64,000 nt of DNA from Microbacterium sp. Clip185 (GTDB lineage: Bacteria > Actinomycetota > Actinomycetes > Actinomycetales > Microbacteriaceae): assembly GCF_028743715.1 (NCBI RefSeq), contig NZ_CP117996.1, positions 992,001 through 1,056,000 of the forward strand, given 5' to 3'. Every line of letters begins with the position of its first letter. Within the stretch, counting starts at the first letter, position 1. The notes beneath the pieces were generated by a model. The model was given only the letters and a program-made list of their open reading frames with translations, searched no databases and was not told the origin of the DNA. This document shows, one piece after another, positions 26,361 to 40,691 of the stretch. Both the position numbers and the translations under genes were made by a program.

Positions 26361-27758
26361 TCACCAGACGGGCGGATGCGCCAGCGCGCCGCGGTGGTCC
26401 TCCAGCTGCGCCGCGAGCGAGAGGACCGCGGCCTCGCCGCCGGGCCGCCCGACGAGCTGAACAGACACCGGGTGCCCCGATGCGGCGACCGACACCGGGA
26501 GCGTCACAGCGGGCAGCCCCGCGACGTTGACGAAGCTCGAGTAGGGCGCATACTCCACCTGGAGGGCGAAGGTGCGCAGCGGATCGTGTCCGTCGTACCA
26601 GCCCACCGGGTGCGGCGTCTGTGCGAGGGCGGGCATGAGAACCGCCTCGTAGGGTGCGAAGGCGGCGATGGTCTGACGCTCGAACGCGCGCGCGGCGCTC
26701 AGCGTCTCCAGCGCCTCGATACCCGACAGGGCGCGCCCCTCCCGCACGAGCCAGGCGGTCAGCGGTTCGACGAGGTCGCTGTCGGACTCCGACAGCGGGA
26801 TGCGGGCGGCGCTGACACGCCACAGCCTGCGGAACATGTCGGCGTACCCGCGCGGGCGCCAGGCAGCATCCTCGATCTCGTGCCCATCGCGGGCGAGCCA
26901 GGATGCGGCACGCGCGACGGCCTCGCGCGCATCGGGATCCAGGCGGATGTCCTCGTCGTCGTCCCACGGAGAGACGGTGGTGACGCCGATGCGGGCGGGC
27001 TGCGGAATCCGTCGCACGGCATCGAGGAGGCTGCCCGAGCGGGGCGCCGCGGTCGCATACGGGTAGGGCGCGAGCTGCGCCAGGACGTCGAACAGGTAGG
27101 CCGCATCGGCGACGCTGCGCGCGAGGGGACCGGTGACCGCGAGCTGGTCGGGGGAGTCCATCCCCGATCCGATCGGCAGGCTTCCACGAGACGGCTTCAG
27201 TCCCACGATGCCGACGGTCGCGGCGGGGATGCGGATCGAGCCGCCGCCATCCGAGCCGACCGCCGCCGGCAGCAGACCCGCGGACACGGCGACGGCGGCG
27301 CCGCCGCTCGAGCCGCCGGCGCCGTTCGCCGGGTTCCAGGGATCGCGCGCCGGTGTCCCGGCGAGCGGCTCCGTGTAGCCGGTGAGGCCGAACTCGCTCG
27401 TCGACGTCTTGCCGACGTTCACGGCGCCCGCGGCATCGAGGGCGACAGCCAGCGGATCGGATTCGGACGGGACGTGATCCGCGCGGGAGCGGGAACCGTA
27501 CCGGGTGGGCACGCCGGCACGCGCCACCAGGTCCTTGTCCGCGTGGGGGACGCCGTGGAGCGGGCCGCGTGCGGTGGCCCGGGAGAGCTGTCGCGCGCGC
27601 TCGAGCGCGGCGTCGGCGGTCACCTCGGCGAACGCCCCCAGGTCGGCGTGCGCCGCGATGCGCGCCAGATAGTGCCGGGTGACCTCGAGCGGGCCGAGGG
27701 CGTCGCCCTGCAGCATCTGCGCCAGCTCGACGAGGGACAACTCGTGCAGCTCGGTCAT
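26361..27758 (-). CDS. Amidase-signature enzyme
   Basis: A 465-residue amidase-signature hydrolase. The Ser-cisSer-Lys triad is visible: K75 in HADKDL, S150 in GAGGSSGG and S174 in GSDGGGSIRIPA. The substrate is unknown; the family covers carboxylic amides, including the Glu-tRNA-Gln amidotransferase subunit GatA, but no gatB or gatC is near, so a stand-alone amidase is likelier. ATG 27758 (MTELHELS) has no ribosome site and follows TACGCT by six bases. Convergent with prfA, 10 bases apart. Confidence 0.9.
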   Translation of the reverse strand: MTELHELSLVELAQMLQGDALGPLEVTRHYLARIAAHADLGAFAEVTADAALERARQLSRATARGPLHGVPHADKDLVARAGVPTRYGSRSRADHVPSESDPLAVALDAAGAVNVGKTSTSEFGLTGYTEPLAGTPARDPWNPANGAGGSSGGAAVAVSAGLLPAAVGSDGGGSIRIPAATVGIVGLKPSRGSLPIGSGMDSPDQLAVTGPLARSVADAAYLFDVLAQLAPYPYATAAPRSGSLLDAVRRIPQPARIGVTTVSPWDDDEDIRLDPDAREAVARAASWLARDGHEIEDAAWRPRGYADMFRRLWRVSAARIPLSESDSDLVEPLTAWLVREGRALSGIEALETLSAARAFERQTIAAFAPYEAVLMPALAQTPHPVGWYDGHDPLRTFALQVEYAPYSSFVNVAGLPAVTLPVSVAASGHPVSVQLVGRPGGEAAVLSLAAQLEDHRGALAHPPVW

Positions 27759-27764
27759 CCCCCG

Positions 27765-27770
27765 AGCGTA
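27765..27770 (-). promoter_or_regulatory. -10 box placing the amidase start at +1
   Basis: TACGCT on the minus strand, six bases, then ATG 27758. Confidence 0.45.
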
Positions 27771-27865
27771 CGACGCCGCGACATGTGCACGACCGGCGGT
27801 GCGGGAGTGTCCCGGTGGGGCGGATGCGGCGCCGAAACCCGAACGGGTCGTGCAGACATCGCGGG

Positions 27866-28441
27866 CTAGATCGAGTACTCGGGTGCCGTGAGCAGCGCGC
27901 GGGTGTCCTCGCCGCGTCCGCGTGGCCGCGCCTTGGCCGGCACGCCGACCAGCACGCTGTCGGCCGGGGCGTCGCGGGTGACCACGGCGTTGGCTCCGAC
28001 GACGCTGTGCGCGCCGATGTGCACCGGCCCCAGGATCTTGGCCCCCGCTCCGACCGCGACGCCGTTGCCGAGCGTCGGGTGCCGCTTGCCGCCTTCGCGC
28101 TGACGGCCGCCGAGGGTCACACCGTGGTACAGCATCACGTCGTCGCCGACCTCGGCCGTCTCTCCGATCACGACGCCCATGCCGTGATCGATGAAGAAGC
28201 GACGGCCGATCCGAGCCCCGGGATGGATCTCGATGCCCGTGAGCCATCGTGTCACCTGGGATCCCGCGCGCGCGACGAAGCGCAGGCGACGACGCCACAG
28301 CGCGTGCCAGACGCGATGCGCCCAGATCGCGTGGAGTCCCGGGTACAGCAGGGCGATCTCCACCCCGCCGCGAGCGGCCGGGTCCCGCATCCGGGCGGCG
28401 GCGATGTCCTCCCGGATGCGGCGAATCAGGGCGAAACGCAT
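27866..28441 (-). CDS. cysE: Serine O-acetyltransferase
   Basis: A 191-residue left-handed beta-helix acetyltransferase making O-acetylserine from serine and acetyl-CoA. The helical N-terminal part ([18 protein letters not shown]) is followed by hexapeptide repeats with [22 protein letters not shown] and [19 protein letters not shown]. Short N-terminus as in actinobacterial and Bacillus CysE. Its ATG shares one base with the cysK stop (TGATG), so the two are translated together and probably form the cysteine synthase complex through the CysE C-terminal Ile (EYSI), which is present. Confidence 0.96.
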   Translation of the reverse strand: MRFALIRRIREDIAAARMRDPAARGGVEIALLYPGLHAIWAHRVWHALWRRRLRFVARAGSQVTRWLTGIEIHPGARIGRRFFIDHGMGVVIGETAEVGDDVMLYHGVTLGGRQREGGKRHPTLGNGVAVGAGAKILGPVHIGAHSVVGANAVVTRDAPADSVLVGVPAKARPRGRGEDTRALLTAPEYSI

Positions 28442-29379
28442 CAGTCCTCGCGCAGGTCTTCGAACAGTGCAGTCGTGAGGTAGCGCTCGCCCGCCGACGG
28501 GATGATCACGACGATGTTCTTGCCCGCCGCCTCGGGACGCGCGGCGATCTGCAGGGCCGCCCAGATCGCGGCGCCGCTGGACATGCCCACGAGGACGCCG
28601 TCCTTGGCCGCGGTCTCGCGTGCCACGCGGATCGCGTCGTCGAACTCGACGTCGATGACCTCATCGATGATGTCGCGGTTGAGGATGGCCGGGACGAAGT
28701 TCGGCCCGATGCCCTGGATCTTGTGCGGTCCGGGGTGCCCCTTGGTGAGGATGGGGGAGTCGGCGGGCTCGACGGCGACGATCTTCACGCCCGGCACGCG
28801 CTCCTTGAGCACCTCGCCGACACCCGTGATCGTGCCGCCCGTGCCGATGCCGGCGACGAAGTAGTCGACCTTGCCGTCGGTGTCGCGCAGGATCTCCTCG
28901 GCCGTGGTCCGGCGGTGGATGGCGGGGTTCGCCTCGTTCTCGAACTGGCGGGCCCAGACGGCGCCGGGCGTCTCTGCGACGATGCGCTTGGCTTCGTCGA
29001 CCGCGAACGACATGCCCTTGGTCGGGTCGGTGAGCACGAGCTCGGCGCCGAAGGCCTTCAGCAGGATGCGACGCTCCTTCGACATCGAGGCGGGCATCGT
29101 CAGGATGACGCGGTAACCGCGGGCGGCTCCGACCATCGCGAGGGCGATACCGGTGTTGCCGCTCGTGGACTCCACGATCGTGCCGCCGGGCTTCAACTCC
29201 CCGGAAGCCTCCGCGGCGTCGACGATCGCGATACCCAGGCGATCCTTCACGCTGGAGGCGGGGTTGTAGAACTCGAGCTTGGCCAGGACGACGCCGTCGA
29301 CGCCCTCCGTCACGCGGTTCAGACGCACGAGAGGCGTCTCGCCGAACGCGGAGGTGATGTCGGAATGGATGCCGGGCAT
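28441..29379 (-). CDS. cysK: Cysteine synthase A (O-acetylserine sulfhydrylase)
   Basis: A 312-residue PLP enzyme forming cysteine from O-acetylserine and sulfide. PLP lysine K45 in [20 protein letters not shown] phosphate/substrate loop and [12 protein letters not shown] are all present. ATG 29379 has GAAAGG seven bases upstream; an upstream in-frame extension runs through the divergent promoter region and is not conserved in character. First gene of cysKE, divergent from prmC. Confidence 0.97.
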   Translation of the reverse strand: MPGIHSDITSAFGETPLVRLNRVTEGVDGVVLAKLEFYNPASSVKDRLGIAIVDAAEASGELKPGGTIVESTSGNTGIALAMVGAARGYRVILTMPASMSKERRILLKAFGAELVLTDPTKGMSFAVDEAKRIVAETPGAVWARQFENEANPAIHRRTTAEEILRDTDGKVDYFVAGIGTGGTITGVGEVLKERVPGVKIVAVEPADSPILTKGHPGPHKIQGIGPNFVPAILNRDIIDEVIDVEFDDAIRVARETAAKDGVLVGMSSGAAIWAALQIAARPEAAGKNIVVIIPSAGERYLTTALFEDLRED

Positions 29380-29460
29380 GACGCGACCTTTCGAGTCGGG
29401 GACGAGGTGCGCCCAGCCTAGGGGAGCAATCTCGCCGGAGGCCGAGTATGACGCACCGGG

Positions 29461-29466
29461 TAGGCT
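29461..29466 (+). promoter_or_regulatory. -10 box of prmC
   Basis: TAGGCT ending 10 bases before ATG 29477; no ribosome site between. A mirrored TAGGCT on the minus strand (29413-29418 region) serves cysK. Confidence 0.4.
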
Positions 29467-29476
29467 GAGCGGGCTC

Positions 29477-30382
29477 ATGTGCCCTTCCACGCCCTCCGAT
29501 CAGTACGTCCACGCGCCCGCGACATCGCGGGTCGATGTCGTCCTCGGCGACGTCTCGGCGCGCTTCGCGCGCGCCGGCATCGTCGATCCACGCGTCGATG
29601 CGGAGCTTCTCGTAGCCCACGTCATGGGAATCGGGCGCGGCGAGGTGCAGGCCGCCGCCATCCGTGCAGCAGAGCTGCCCGCCGATGCGCTCGAGCGACT
29701 CATGCGCCTCGTCGAACGCCGGGCGGCACGCGAGCCGCTGCAGCATCTGACGGGTGTCGCCCCGTTCCGGCATCTGGAGCTCTCGGTGGGGCCCGGCGTG
29801 TTCGTCCCGCGCCCAGAGACCGAGATGGTCGCCCAGCTGGCCATCGACGCGCTGCGCGCCAGCGCGTCGCCCGAGCCGGTCGCTGTCGACCTCGGAACCG
29901 GTTCCGGCGCGATCGCCCTGGCGATGGCGACTGAGGTCCCGCACGCGCGGGTGCACGCCGCGGAGAACTCCGTCGACGCATTCATCTGGGCCAAGGAGAA
30001 CTTCGCCCACGTGAACGCCCCGAACGCTCGGCTCGTCTTCGCCGACCTGGCCGAGGCGTTCGGCGACCTCGACGGGACAGTGTCCGTCCTGGTGTCGAAC
30101 CCGCCGTACGTTCCGGCCGAGGCCGTTCCGCGCGACCCCGAGGTGCGCCTCTACGATCCGCCGCAGGCGCTGTACGGCGGTGAGGACGGCCTGGACGTCG
30201 TGCGCGTGCTCGCTCGTGTCGGATTGCGGCTGCTGCACCCCGGCGGCACGATCATCATCGAGCATGCCGAGGTGCAGGGCGCAGCCGTGCGCGAGGTCCT
30301 CACCGCATCGGGATGGCGGTCGGCCGCCACGCATCCCGACCTCACACTGCGCGACCGGGCCACCACCGCGGTCCGACCCTGA
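29477..30382 (+). CDS. prmC: Release factor glutamine methyltransferase
   Basis: A 301-residue SAM-dependent enzyme that methylates the Gln of the GGQ motif in release factors, including the prfA product encoded upstream. SAM motif [15 protein letters not shown] and the catalytic NPPY (208-211, [11 protein letters not shown]) are visible; an N-terminal helical domain with [16 protein letters not shown] and FVPRPETE is typical. ATG 29477 is chosen since upstream sequence overlaps the promoter. Followed by sua5 after 66 bases. Confidence 0.95.
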   Translation: MCPSTPSDQYVHAPATSRVDVVLGDVSARFARAGIVDPRVDAELLVAHVMGIGRGEVQAAAIRAAELPADALERLMRLVERRAAREPLQHLTGVAPFRHLELSVGPGVFVPRPETEMVAQLAIDALRASASPEPVAVDLGTGSGAIALAMATEVPHARVHAAENSVDAFIWAKENFAHVNAPNARLVFADLAEAFGDLDGTVSVLVSNPPYVPAEAVPRDPEVRLYDPPQALYGGEDGLDVVRVLARVGLRLLHPGGTIIIEHAEVQGAAVREVLTASGWRSAATHPDLTLRDRATTAVRP

Positions 30383-30432
30383 TCCCGTGACGCCGGCGCG
30401 GCCCCGATCCCCGGTCGGCGGGCGCCTCACAC

Positions 30433-30438
30433 GTAGAA
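30433..30438 (+). promoter_or_regulatory. -10 box of the sua5 gene, near-leaderless
   Basis: TAGAAT, 10 bases, ATG 30449; context ACGTAGAATGG identical to that before argS. Confidence 0.5.
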
Positions 30439-30448
30439 TGGAGCCGAC

Positions 30449-31141
30449 ATGTCCCCTATCTACGACTGCCGCGACGAATCGCAGCTGCTGACCGGTATGC
30501 GCGCAGCCCGCCAGGCCATCGCGCGCGGCGAACTGCTCGTCATGCCCACCGACACCGTGTACGGCGTCGCCGCGGACGCGTTCAACCCCTCAGCGGTCGC
30601 GGCGCTGTTAGCCGCGAAGGGACGCGGACGTCAGCAGCCTCCGCCCGTGCTCGTGGCAGGGCTGTCGACCGTGCGTGCGCTCGTGAGCGACCTGCCCGAG
30701 CCCATCGAACGGCTCGTCGAGGCGCATTGGCCGGGCGGGCTCACCGTCGTGCTGCCCGCTCAGCCCTCGTTGTCCTGGGATCTGGGGGAGACCCGCGGCA
30801 CGGTTGCGGTGCGCATGCCCGCGCACCGGCTCGCGCTGGAACTGCTGGAGGAGACCGGCCCGCTGGCGGTCTCGAGCGCCAACCTCACCGGCAAGCCCGC
30901 CGCCATCGATGCGAACGCCGCGTTCGAGATGCTCGGCGACAGCGTCTCCGTCTATCTCGACGACGGTGCCAGCAATCGCGGGGTGCCCTCCACGATCCTC
31001 GACGCGACGCCGCTCGCCTTCGGCGGAACAGGTCACGCCCGCATCCTCCGCTACGGCGCCGTCGACCGCTCCGAGATCCTGGAGATCCTGGGCGACCGGC
31101 TCGAGCCGGAGCCGGATGAGGGCGCGGGCGACTCCGCGTGA
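30449..31141 (+). CDS. L-threonylcarbamoyladenylate synthase (Sua5/YciO/TsaC family)
   Basis: A 230-residue YrdC-fold enzyme making threonylcarbamoyl-AMP for the t6A modification of ANN-decoding tRNAs. It shows the MPTDTVYGVAADAF substrate loop, HWPGGLTVVLPA, TVAVRMPAH and SSANLTGKPAA. It lacks the extra C-terminal Sua5 domain, so it is TsaC-like in size with a short acidic tail. GTG of the next gene overlaps its stop. The prmC-sua5-wecA order is standard in actinobacteria. Confidence 0.95.
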   Translation: MSPIYDCRDESQLLTGMRAARQAIARGELLVMPTDTVYGVAADAFNPSAVAALLAAKGRGRQQPPPVLVAGLSTVRALVSDLPEPIERLVEAHWPGGLTVVLPAQPSLSWDLGETRGTVAVRMPAHRLALELLEETGPLAVSSANLTGKPAAIDANAAFEMLGDSVSVYLDDGASNRGVPSTILDATPLAFGGTGHARILRYGAVDRSEILEILGDRLEPEPDEGAGDSA

Positions 31142-32304
31142 CGCAGTACCTGCTGATCGCCGTCGTGACGGCGCTCATCACGGCGGCGCTGTCGTGGACC
31201 GTCTGGCGCGTCGCCATCCGGTACAAGCTCCATCCCGCAATCCGTGAACGCGACGTCCACACGCGCCCCACACCGCGCCTGGGCGGGATCGCGATGTTCC
31301 TCGGGGTGGTCGCGGCCTTCGCCATCTCGTCGACGAACCCGTTCTTCTCGATCTTCTGGATCGACCCGTGGCCGATCCTCTCCATCCTCGGCGCGACCCT
31401 GCTGATCGTGCTGGTCGGCATCGCCGACGATCTGTGGGATCTCGACTGGATGATCAAGCTGGGCGCCCAGTTCGTGGCAGCGGGCATCATCGCGTGGTTC
31501 GGGCACATCCAGATCTACGCGCTGCCGATCGGCGGGGTCACCGTGGGCTCGAGCTGGATGAGCATCGTGCTCACCGTGTTCTCGATCGTGATCGTCATGA
31601 ACGCGGTCAACTTCATCGACGGACTCGACGGGCTCGTGGCCGGCGTGTGCCTGATCGCGAACGGCATCTTCTTCGTCTACGCGTACGTCCTCACCCGTGA
31701 CGTCGGTGCCAGCACGTACTTCAACCTGTCGTCCTTCATCGCCGTCGTCCTGGTCGGCGCGTGCGCGGGCTTCCTGCCCTTCAACTGGCATCGCGCGAAG
31801 ATGTTCATGGGCGACTCGGGTGCCCTGATGCTCGGGCTGCTCATGGCAACCTCCGCCGTGTCGATCACCGGCAACCTTCCGCCGGCGGCGCTGGATCCCG
31901 ATCAGCTCGGACGATCGCAGCTGCTGGGTGCCTTCATCCCGATCCTGCTGCCCATCGCCGTCGTCATCCTGCCGTTGCTGGACTTCGGTTCGGCGGTGTT
32001 CCGCCGGATGCGGGCGGGCAAGTCGCCCTTCTCTCCCGATCGCAAGCACCTGCACCACCGCATGCTCGACATGGGCCACTCCGACCGTGACGCCGTGCTG
32101 ATCTTCTACGCGTGGACCGCGATCATCGGGATCGCCTTCCTCCTGATGTACATCGCCACCCGCGAGGACTGGTTCGGCCAGTACTGGATCGGCGTCGCCT
32201 TTGGCGTGGTGGGCATCGCCGCCTGCCTCGTCGTCACGTTCCTGCCCGCCCGCCGTCCGAGATCCAGAACCACCCCCGACGAGATCGCCGAGGAAACACC
32301 ATGA
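31138..32304 (+). CDS. Polyprenyl-phosphate N-acetylhexosamine-1-phosphate transferase (WecA/TagO/MraY superfamily)
   Basis: A 388-residue membrane enzyme with about eleven helices that moves a sugar-1-phosphate (GlcNAc-1-P or similar) onto undecaprenyl or decaprenyl phosphate to start a cell-wall glycopolymer. Metal and nucleotide motifs are present: IADDLWDL (near 95), NFIDGLDGLVAG (159 onward), KMFMGDSGA and the HLHH motif in RKHLHHRML (near 304). The position upstream of atp genes and HLHH instead of the MraY HHH motif favour the WecA/Rfe branch over MraY. GTG overlaps the sua5 stop; stop overlaps the AtpI-like start. Confidence 0.93.
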   Translation: MTQYLLIAVVTALITAALSWTVWRVAIRYKLHPAIRERDVHTRPTPRLGGIAMFLGVVAAFAISSTNPFFSIFWIDPWPILSILGATLLIVLVGIADDLWDLDWMIKLGAQFVAAGIIAWFGHIQIYALPIGGVTVGSSWMSIVLTVFSIVIVMNAVNFIDGLDGLVAGVCLIANGIFFVYAYVLTRDVGASTYFNLSSFIAVVLVGACAGFLPFNWHRAKMFMGDSGALMLGLLMATSAVSITGNLPPAALDPDQLGRSQLLGAFIPILLPIAVVILPLLDFGSAVFRRMRAGKSPFSPDRKHLHHRMLDMGHSDRDAVLIFYAWTAIIGIAFLLMYIATREDWFGQYWIGVAFGVVGIAACLVVTFLPARRPRSRTTPDEIAEETP

Positions 32305-32798
32305 GCGCCCCCACCCCCGTCTCCAGCACCCCCATCCTGCGCACCGCCCTGCTGTGGTTCGCCGCCGTGATCGCCGCGCTGCTGGTCGCCGGCGCCGTCG
32401 GGGGGCTGCTCGTCGCCGGCGTCGACGGCCTGATCAGCGCGCTGGTCGGTGTGCTGATCTCCGCCGTCTTCCTCGGGATCACCGCCGGCAGCATCCTCAT
32501 CGCCAACCGGTGGTTCGGCGACCCGCTCTACGTGCCGATCTTCTTCGGCATCGTCCTGGGCGGCTGGATCCTCAAGCTCGTCGTGTTCGTGCTCGTCATG
32601 CTCGCGCTGCGCGGCCAGCCCTGGATCGTGCCGGGCGTCTTCTTCGTCGCCCTCGTCGTGAGCGTCATCGCCTCGCTCGTGGTCGACGTGGTCGTGCTCG
32701 TGCGCCGCCGCCTGCCGCACGTGTCGGACACCACGCTGCCGACCGACCCCGAGGAGGGGGATCGCACCGACGACGGCCGACCGTCGGGTTCGGTGTGA
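32301..32798 (+). CDS. AtpI-like four-helix membrane protein
   Basis: A 165-residue protein with four predicted helices (about 13-36, 38-62, 75-100, 105-132) and an acidic C-terminal tail (PTDPEEGDRTDD). Its position between wecA and atpB matches atpI, the accessory subunit involved in c-ring assembly or Mg2+ uptake, but the sequence is poorly conserved in this family, so the name is by context. ATGA overlap with the upstream gene. Confidence 0.7.
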   Translation: MSAPTPVSSTPILRTALLWFAAVIAALLVAGAVGGLLVAGVDGLISALVGVLISAVFLGITAGSILIANRWFGDPLYVPIFFGIVLGGWILKLVVFVLVMLALRGQPWIVPGVFFVALVVSVIASLVVDVVVLVRRRLPHVSDTTLPTDPEEGDRTDDGRPSGSV

Positions 32799-32819
32799 CT
32801 CGCCACCCTGGGAGTTTGA

Positions 32820-32825
32820 TAGGCT
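32820..32825 (+). promoter_or_regulatory. Candidate -10 box of the ATP synthase operon
   Basis: TAGGCT within TTTGATAGGCTG, about 85 bases upstream of atpB, in the only sizeable gap (114 bases) before the structural genes. Confidence 0.4.
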
Positions 32826-32912
32826 GTTCCGGCACCCGACCACGAGCGCCAGAGTGCCCGAGCGCGGTGTACATCATCCATCGTCGCAACGGTTTAGACC
32901 GGTGCCCCGAAG

Positions 32913-34014
<1,102 letters not shown>

Positions 34015-34042
34015 GCCCCATCGACCAAAGTAAGGAGACAGG

Positions 34043-34603
34043 ATGCTGAACGCTCTTGTCGCCCGCGCCGCCGAGGAAGGTGGCGCGGCAGCCCCGAGCC
34101 CCCTCATCCCCGCGGTGTACGACATCGTCTGGTCGGCGGTGTGCTTCGTCGTCATCCTGTTCGTCTTCTGGCGCGTCGTGCTTCCTCGGATGCAGGAGCT
34201 CCTCGACAAGCGGGCCGCCGCGATCGAGGGCAACATCGCCAAGGCCGACGAGGCACAGCGCCAGGCCGAGGCCGCGCTGGAGGAGTACACCGCTCAGCTC
34301 GCCGAGGCGCGCAAGGAGGCCGGTGAGATCCGTGAGGTCGCCCGCGAGGACGGCAAGAAGATCGTCGCCGAGGCACGTGAGGCCGCATCGACCGAAGCAG
34401 CCCGCGTGAGCGCCCAGGCGCGCGCGCAGATCGAGGCCGAGCGCCAGACCGCCCTGGTCACGCTGCGTTCCGAGGTCGGCACGCTCGCACTCGATCTCGC
34501 CGGCGGCGTGATCGGCGAGAAGCTGAGCGACGACAAGGCCGCTCAGGGCGTCGTCGACCGCTTCCTCGCGGAGCTCGAAGCCTCCGAGAAGGCGGCCAAG
34601 TAA
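34043..34603 (+). CDS. atpF: F1Fo ATP synthase subunit b
   Basis: A 186-residue peripheral-stalk subunit: one N-terminal membrane helix (about 24-46, VWSAVCFVVILFVFWRVVL) and a long Ala/Glu/Arg coiled coil. GTAAGGAGACAGG upstream is a strong ribosome site. The stop shares bases with the atpH start (TAATG). Confidence 0.96.
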   Translation: MLNALVARAAEEGGAAAPSPLIPAVYDIVWSAVCFVVILFVFWRVVLPRMQELLDKRAAAIEGNIAKADEAQRQAEAALEEYTAQLAEARKEAGEIREVAREDGKKIVAEAREAASTEAARVSAQARAQIEAERQTALVTLRSEVGTLALDLAGGVIGEKLSDDKAAQGVVDRFLAELEASEKAAK

Positions 34604-35394
34604 TGGGAAGCGCCACCACGCACGCCCTCGCGGTGACCAACACCGCCCTGGGCGACGCATCCGGTGTGGATCTCGAGGTCGCGGGGGAGCTTTTTCAGGC
34701 CGCCCGCGTCCTCGGCTCCTCGTCCGCGCTGGCGGGTGCGGTGTCCGATTCCGCCGCGGCCGCCGACGCGCGCCGCAAGGTCATCGCGGACGTGTTCGGT
34801 CCGAGGTTCTCCTCGGTCGCCGTGCAGTTGCTGGAGACCGTGGTGGTGCAGCGCTGGTCTTCCGCTGACGAGCTCGTGGACGGCGTCGAGGAGCTCGCGG
34901 TGCGGGCCGCCTCCATCGCGGCACCGGGCGTCGACCTCGAAGGGGAGCTCTTCGGCTTCTCGCGCACGGTCGCGGCCAACCCCGAGCTCGAACTCGCACT
35001 GGGTTCGCGCATGGGTGACAACACCGTCAAGGGCGCGCTCGTCGAGAAGCTCCTCCATGGGCGGGCGAGCGCGGCGACGGTGCTGGTCGTTTCCGGCCTC
35101 GTGCAGCAGCCTCGCGAGCGTCGTGTCCGCCAGGCGCTCGATCGTGCCCTGTCATTGGTCGCCTCGCAGCGTGGACGCGTCGTCGCCACCGTGACGGTGG
35201 CGGCCCCGCTCAGCGATGCGCAGAGCGAACGCCTGCGCGCCACCCTGTCGGCACGCTACGGCGCCGATGTGTCGCTGAGCACGGTCATCGACCCGTCGAT
35301 CGTCGGGGGACTGCGCGTGCAGATCGCCGACGACGTCATCGACGCGAGCGTCTCCGCGCGTCTCGCCGACCTCCGTCAGCGGCTCGCCGGCTGA
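34603..35394 (+). CDS. atpH: F1Fo ATP synthase subunit delta
   Basis: A 263-residue delta (OSCP) subunit that links the stalk to the top of F1. It is longer than the about 180 residues of enterobacterial delta, as in other actinobacteria. The C-terminal LSARYGADVSLSTVIDPSIVGGLRVQIAD motif region is diagnostic. Coupled to atpF. Confidence 0.95.
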   Translation: MGSATTHALAVTNTALGDASGVDLEVAGELFQAARVLGSSSALAGAVSDSAAAADARRKVIADVFGPRFSSVAVQLLETVVVQRWSSADELVDGVEELAVRAASIAAPGVDLEGELFGFSRTVAANPELELALGSRMGDNTVKGALVEKLLHGRASAATVLVVSGLVQQPRERRVRQALDRALSLVASQRGRVVATVTVAAPLSDAQSERLRATLSARYGADVSLSTVIDPSIVGGLRVQIADDVIDASVSARLADLRQRLAG

Positions 35395-35457
35395 CAAGAC
35401 TTCCCGCCGCACCGGCGGAGACTTCGGGGCCGAGGCCCCATGAACCGAAGGAAGACA

Positions 35458-37098
<1,641 letters not shown>

Positions 37099-37116
37099 CG
37101 TACGGAACCGTAAATC

Positions 37117-39494
<2,378 letters not shown>

Positions 39495-39496
39495 TC

Positions 39497-39757
39497 ATGC
39501 CGCTCAAGGTGAGTCTGGTCTCCGCGGATGCCGAGGTCTGGTCCGGTGAGGCCGACCTGGTCATCGCGAAGACCATCGAGGGCGAGATCGGTTTCATGAC
39601 CGGTCACGAACCGGTGCTGGCGATCCTCGCCGAGGGCCAGGTGCGCATCACCGAGCCCGGTGGACACAAGATCGTCGCCAACGCGCACGACGGCTTCATC
39701 TCCGTCGAGCACGACCAGGTCACGATCGTGGCCGGCAACGCGGCGCTCGTCTCCTGA
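39497..39757 (+). CDS. atpC: F1Fo ATP synthase subunit epsilon, short form
   Basis: An 86-residue epsilon subunit consisting only of the N-terminal beta sandwich (SLVSADAEVWSGEADLV, GFMTGHEPVLAIL, HDGFISVEHDQVTIVAG). The C-terminal two-helix domain, which in other bacteria inhibits ATP hydrolysis, is missing; the frame ends right after the sandwich. ATG 39497 lies two bases after the atpD stop. The short form seems typical for close relatives, so it is probably not a truncation (from memory). Confidence 0.93.
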   Translation: MPLKVSLVSADAEVWSGEADLVIAKTIEGEIGFMTGHEPVLAILAEGQVRITEPGGHKIVANAHDGFISVEHDQVTIVAGNAALVS

Positions 39758-39770
39758 CCCGCATCCCCTG

Positions 39771-39802
39771 CACACGCCGTCCGCTTTGGCGGGCGGCGTG
39801 TG
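39771..39802 (+). terminator. Intrinsic terminator of the atp operon
   Basis: A 14-bp stem (CACACGCCGTCCGC with GCGGGCGGCGTGTG, one G-T pair) and TTTG loop, followed by TCGTTCTCC. It lies 14 bases after atpC. Confidence 0.8.
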
Positions 39803-39822
39803 TCGTTCTCCTGGAGTTCACC

Positions 39823-40572
39823 ATGCTCGTGCTGCTGCCGCCATCCGAGACCAAGCGCCCAGGCGGTGCGGGGGCGCCGTGGAACGCGGCGGGCCTCCGG
39901 CTGCCTCAGCTGGCGCCCCAGCGCGAAGCGGTCGTGTCGGCGCTCGTGGAGCTCTCGCGCGACGAGGATGCGGCGGCGAAGGTCCTCAAGCTGAGCGCGC
40001 GTCAACGCGGGGAGATCGCGGTCAACGCAGCGCTGCGCGCGTCGCCCACGATGCCGGCGGTCGACAGATACACGGGAGTGCTGTTCGACGCGCTCGACGC
40101 GTCGTCTCTCGACCCACGGGCGCGACGGTGGCTGGGAGAGCACGTGCTGATCCATTCGGCCCCGTTCGGTCCGGTCGGAGCGCTCGATCCGATCCCGAGC
40201 TATCGGCTGAGCGCCGGCGCATCACTGCCGGGGCTTGCTCCACTGCGCCGCCATTGGGCGGAGGCGGTGACGTCGGCGCTCGGGGAGACCGCGGCGCCGT
40301 TCATCCTGGACCTGCGCTCGGAGGCCTATGTCGCGCTCGGCCCTGTTCCGCGAGAGACCGCATCCGCCTACGTGCGCGTCGTGACCGTGGGAGAGGAGGG
40401 CGAGGTGCGGGCGCTCAATCACTTCAACAAGCACGCCAAGGGAGCACTCGTGCGTCGCCTCGCCCGGGATCGGCCCCGGATCGCGACTCGAGGCGCGTTC
40501 CTGCGCTGGGCGGAAGGAGCAGGGCTCGCTGTCGCCGACGCGGAGGAGGGTGAACTTCGCCTGGCGGTATGA
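39823..40572 (+). CDS. yaaA: YaaA family peroxide-stress protein (DUF328)
   Basis: A 249-residue protein with the family N-terminus MLVLLPPSETKR and the conserved FNKHAKGALVR near the C-terminus; the middle contains YTGVLFDALD and DLRSEAYVAL. YaaA binds DNA and limits intracellular iron-driven oxidative damage in E. coli; the same role here is inferred. CTGGAG lies just before the ATG, downstream of the atp terminator. Confidence 0.9.
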   Translation: MLVLLPPSETKRPGGAGAPWNAAGLRLPQLAPQREAVVSALVELSRDEDAAAKVLKLSARQRGEIAVNAALRASPTMPAVDRYTGVLFDALDASSLDPRARRWLGEHVLIHSAPFGPVGALDPIPSYRLSAGASLPGLAPLRRHWAEAVTSALGETAAPFILDLRSEAYVALGPVPRETASAYVRVVTVGEEGEVRALNHFNKHAKGALVRRLARDRPRIATRGAFLRWAEGAGLAVADAEEGELRLAV

Positions 40573-40624
40573 GGGTTCATCCCCAACTTCGCGCAAGCCC
40601 CTGTCAGCCAACACTCAGGCTCGC

Positions 40625-40630
40625 TACGAT
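40625..40630 (+). promoter_or_regulatory. Candidate -10 box of the DUF5684 gene
   Basis: TACGAT 61 bases upstream of GTG 40692; the leader then carries GAGAGGATT as ribosome site. Confidence 0.35.
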
Positions 40631-40691
40631 GTGAGCCGCGGGACGGGTGGTTCCGCGAGGCCATCATGCCTCTGACCCGAGAGGATTCCCC

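Noticed and set aside
27786..27854. Distant inverted repeat TGCACGACC ... GGTCGTGCA between cysE and the amidase
   Set aside because: The arms are 51 bases apart with an unstructured loop and no T-run; probably chance in GC-rich DNA.
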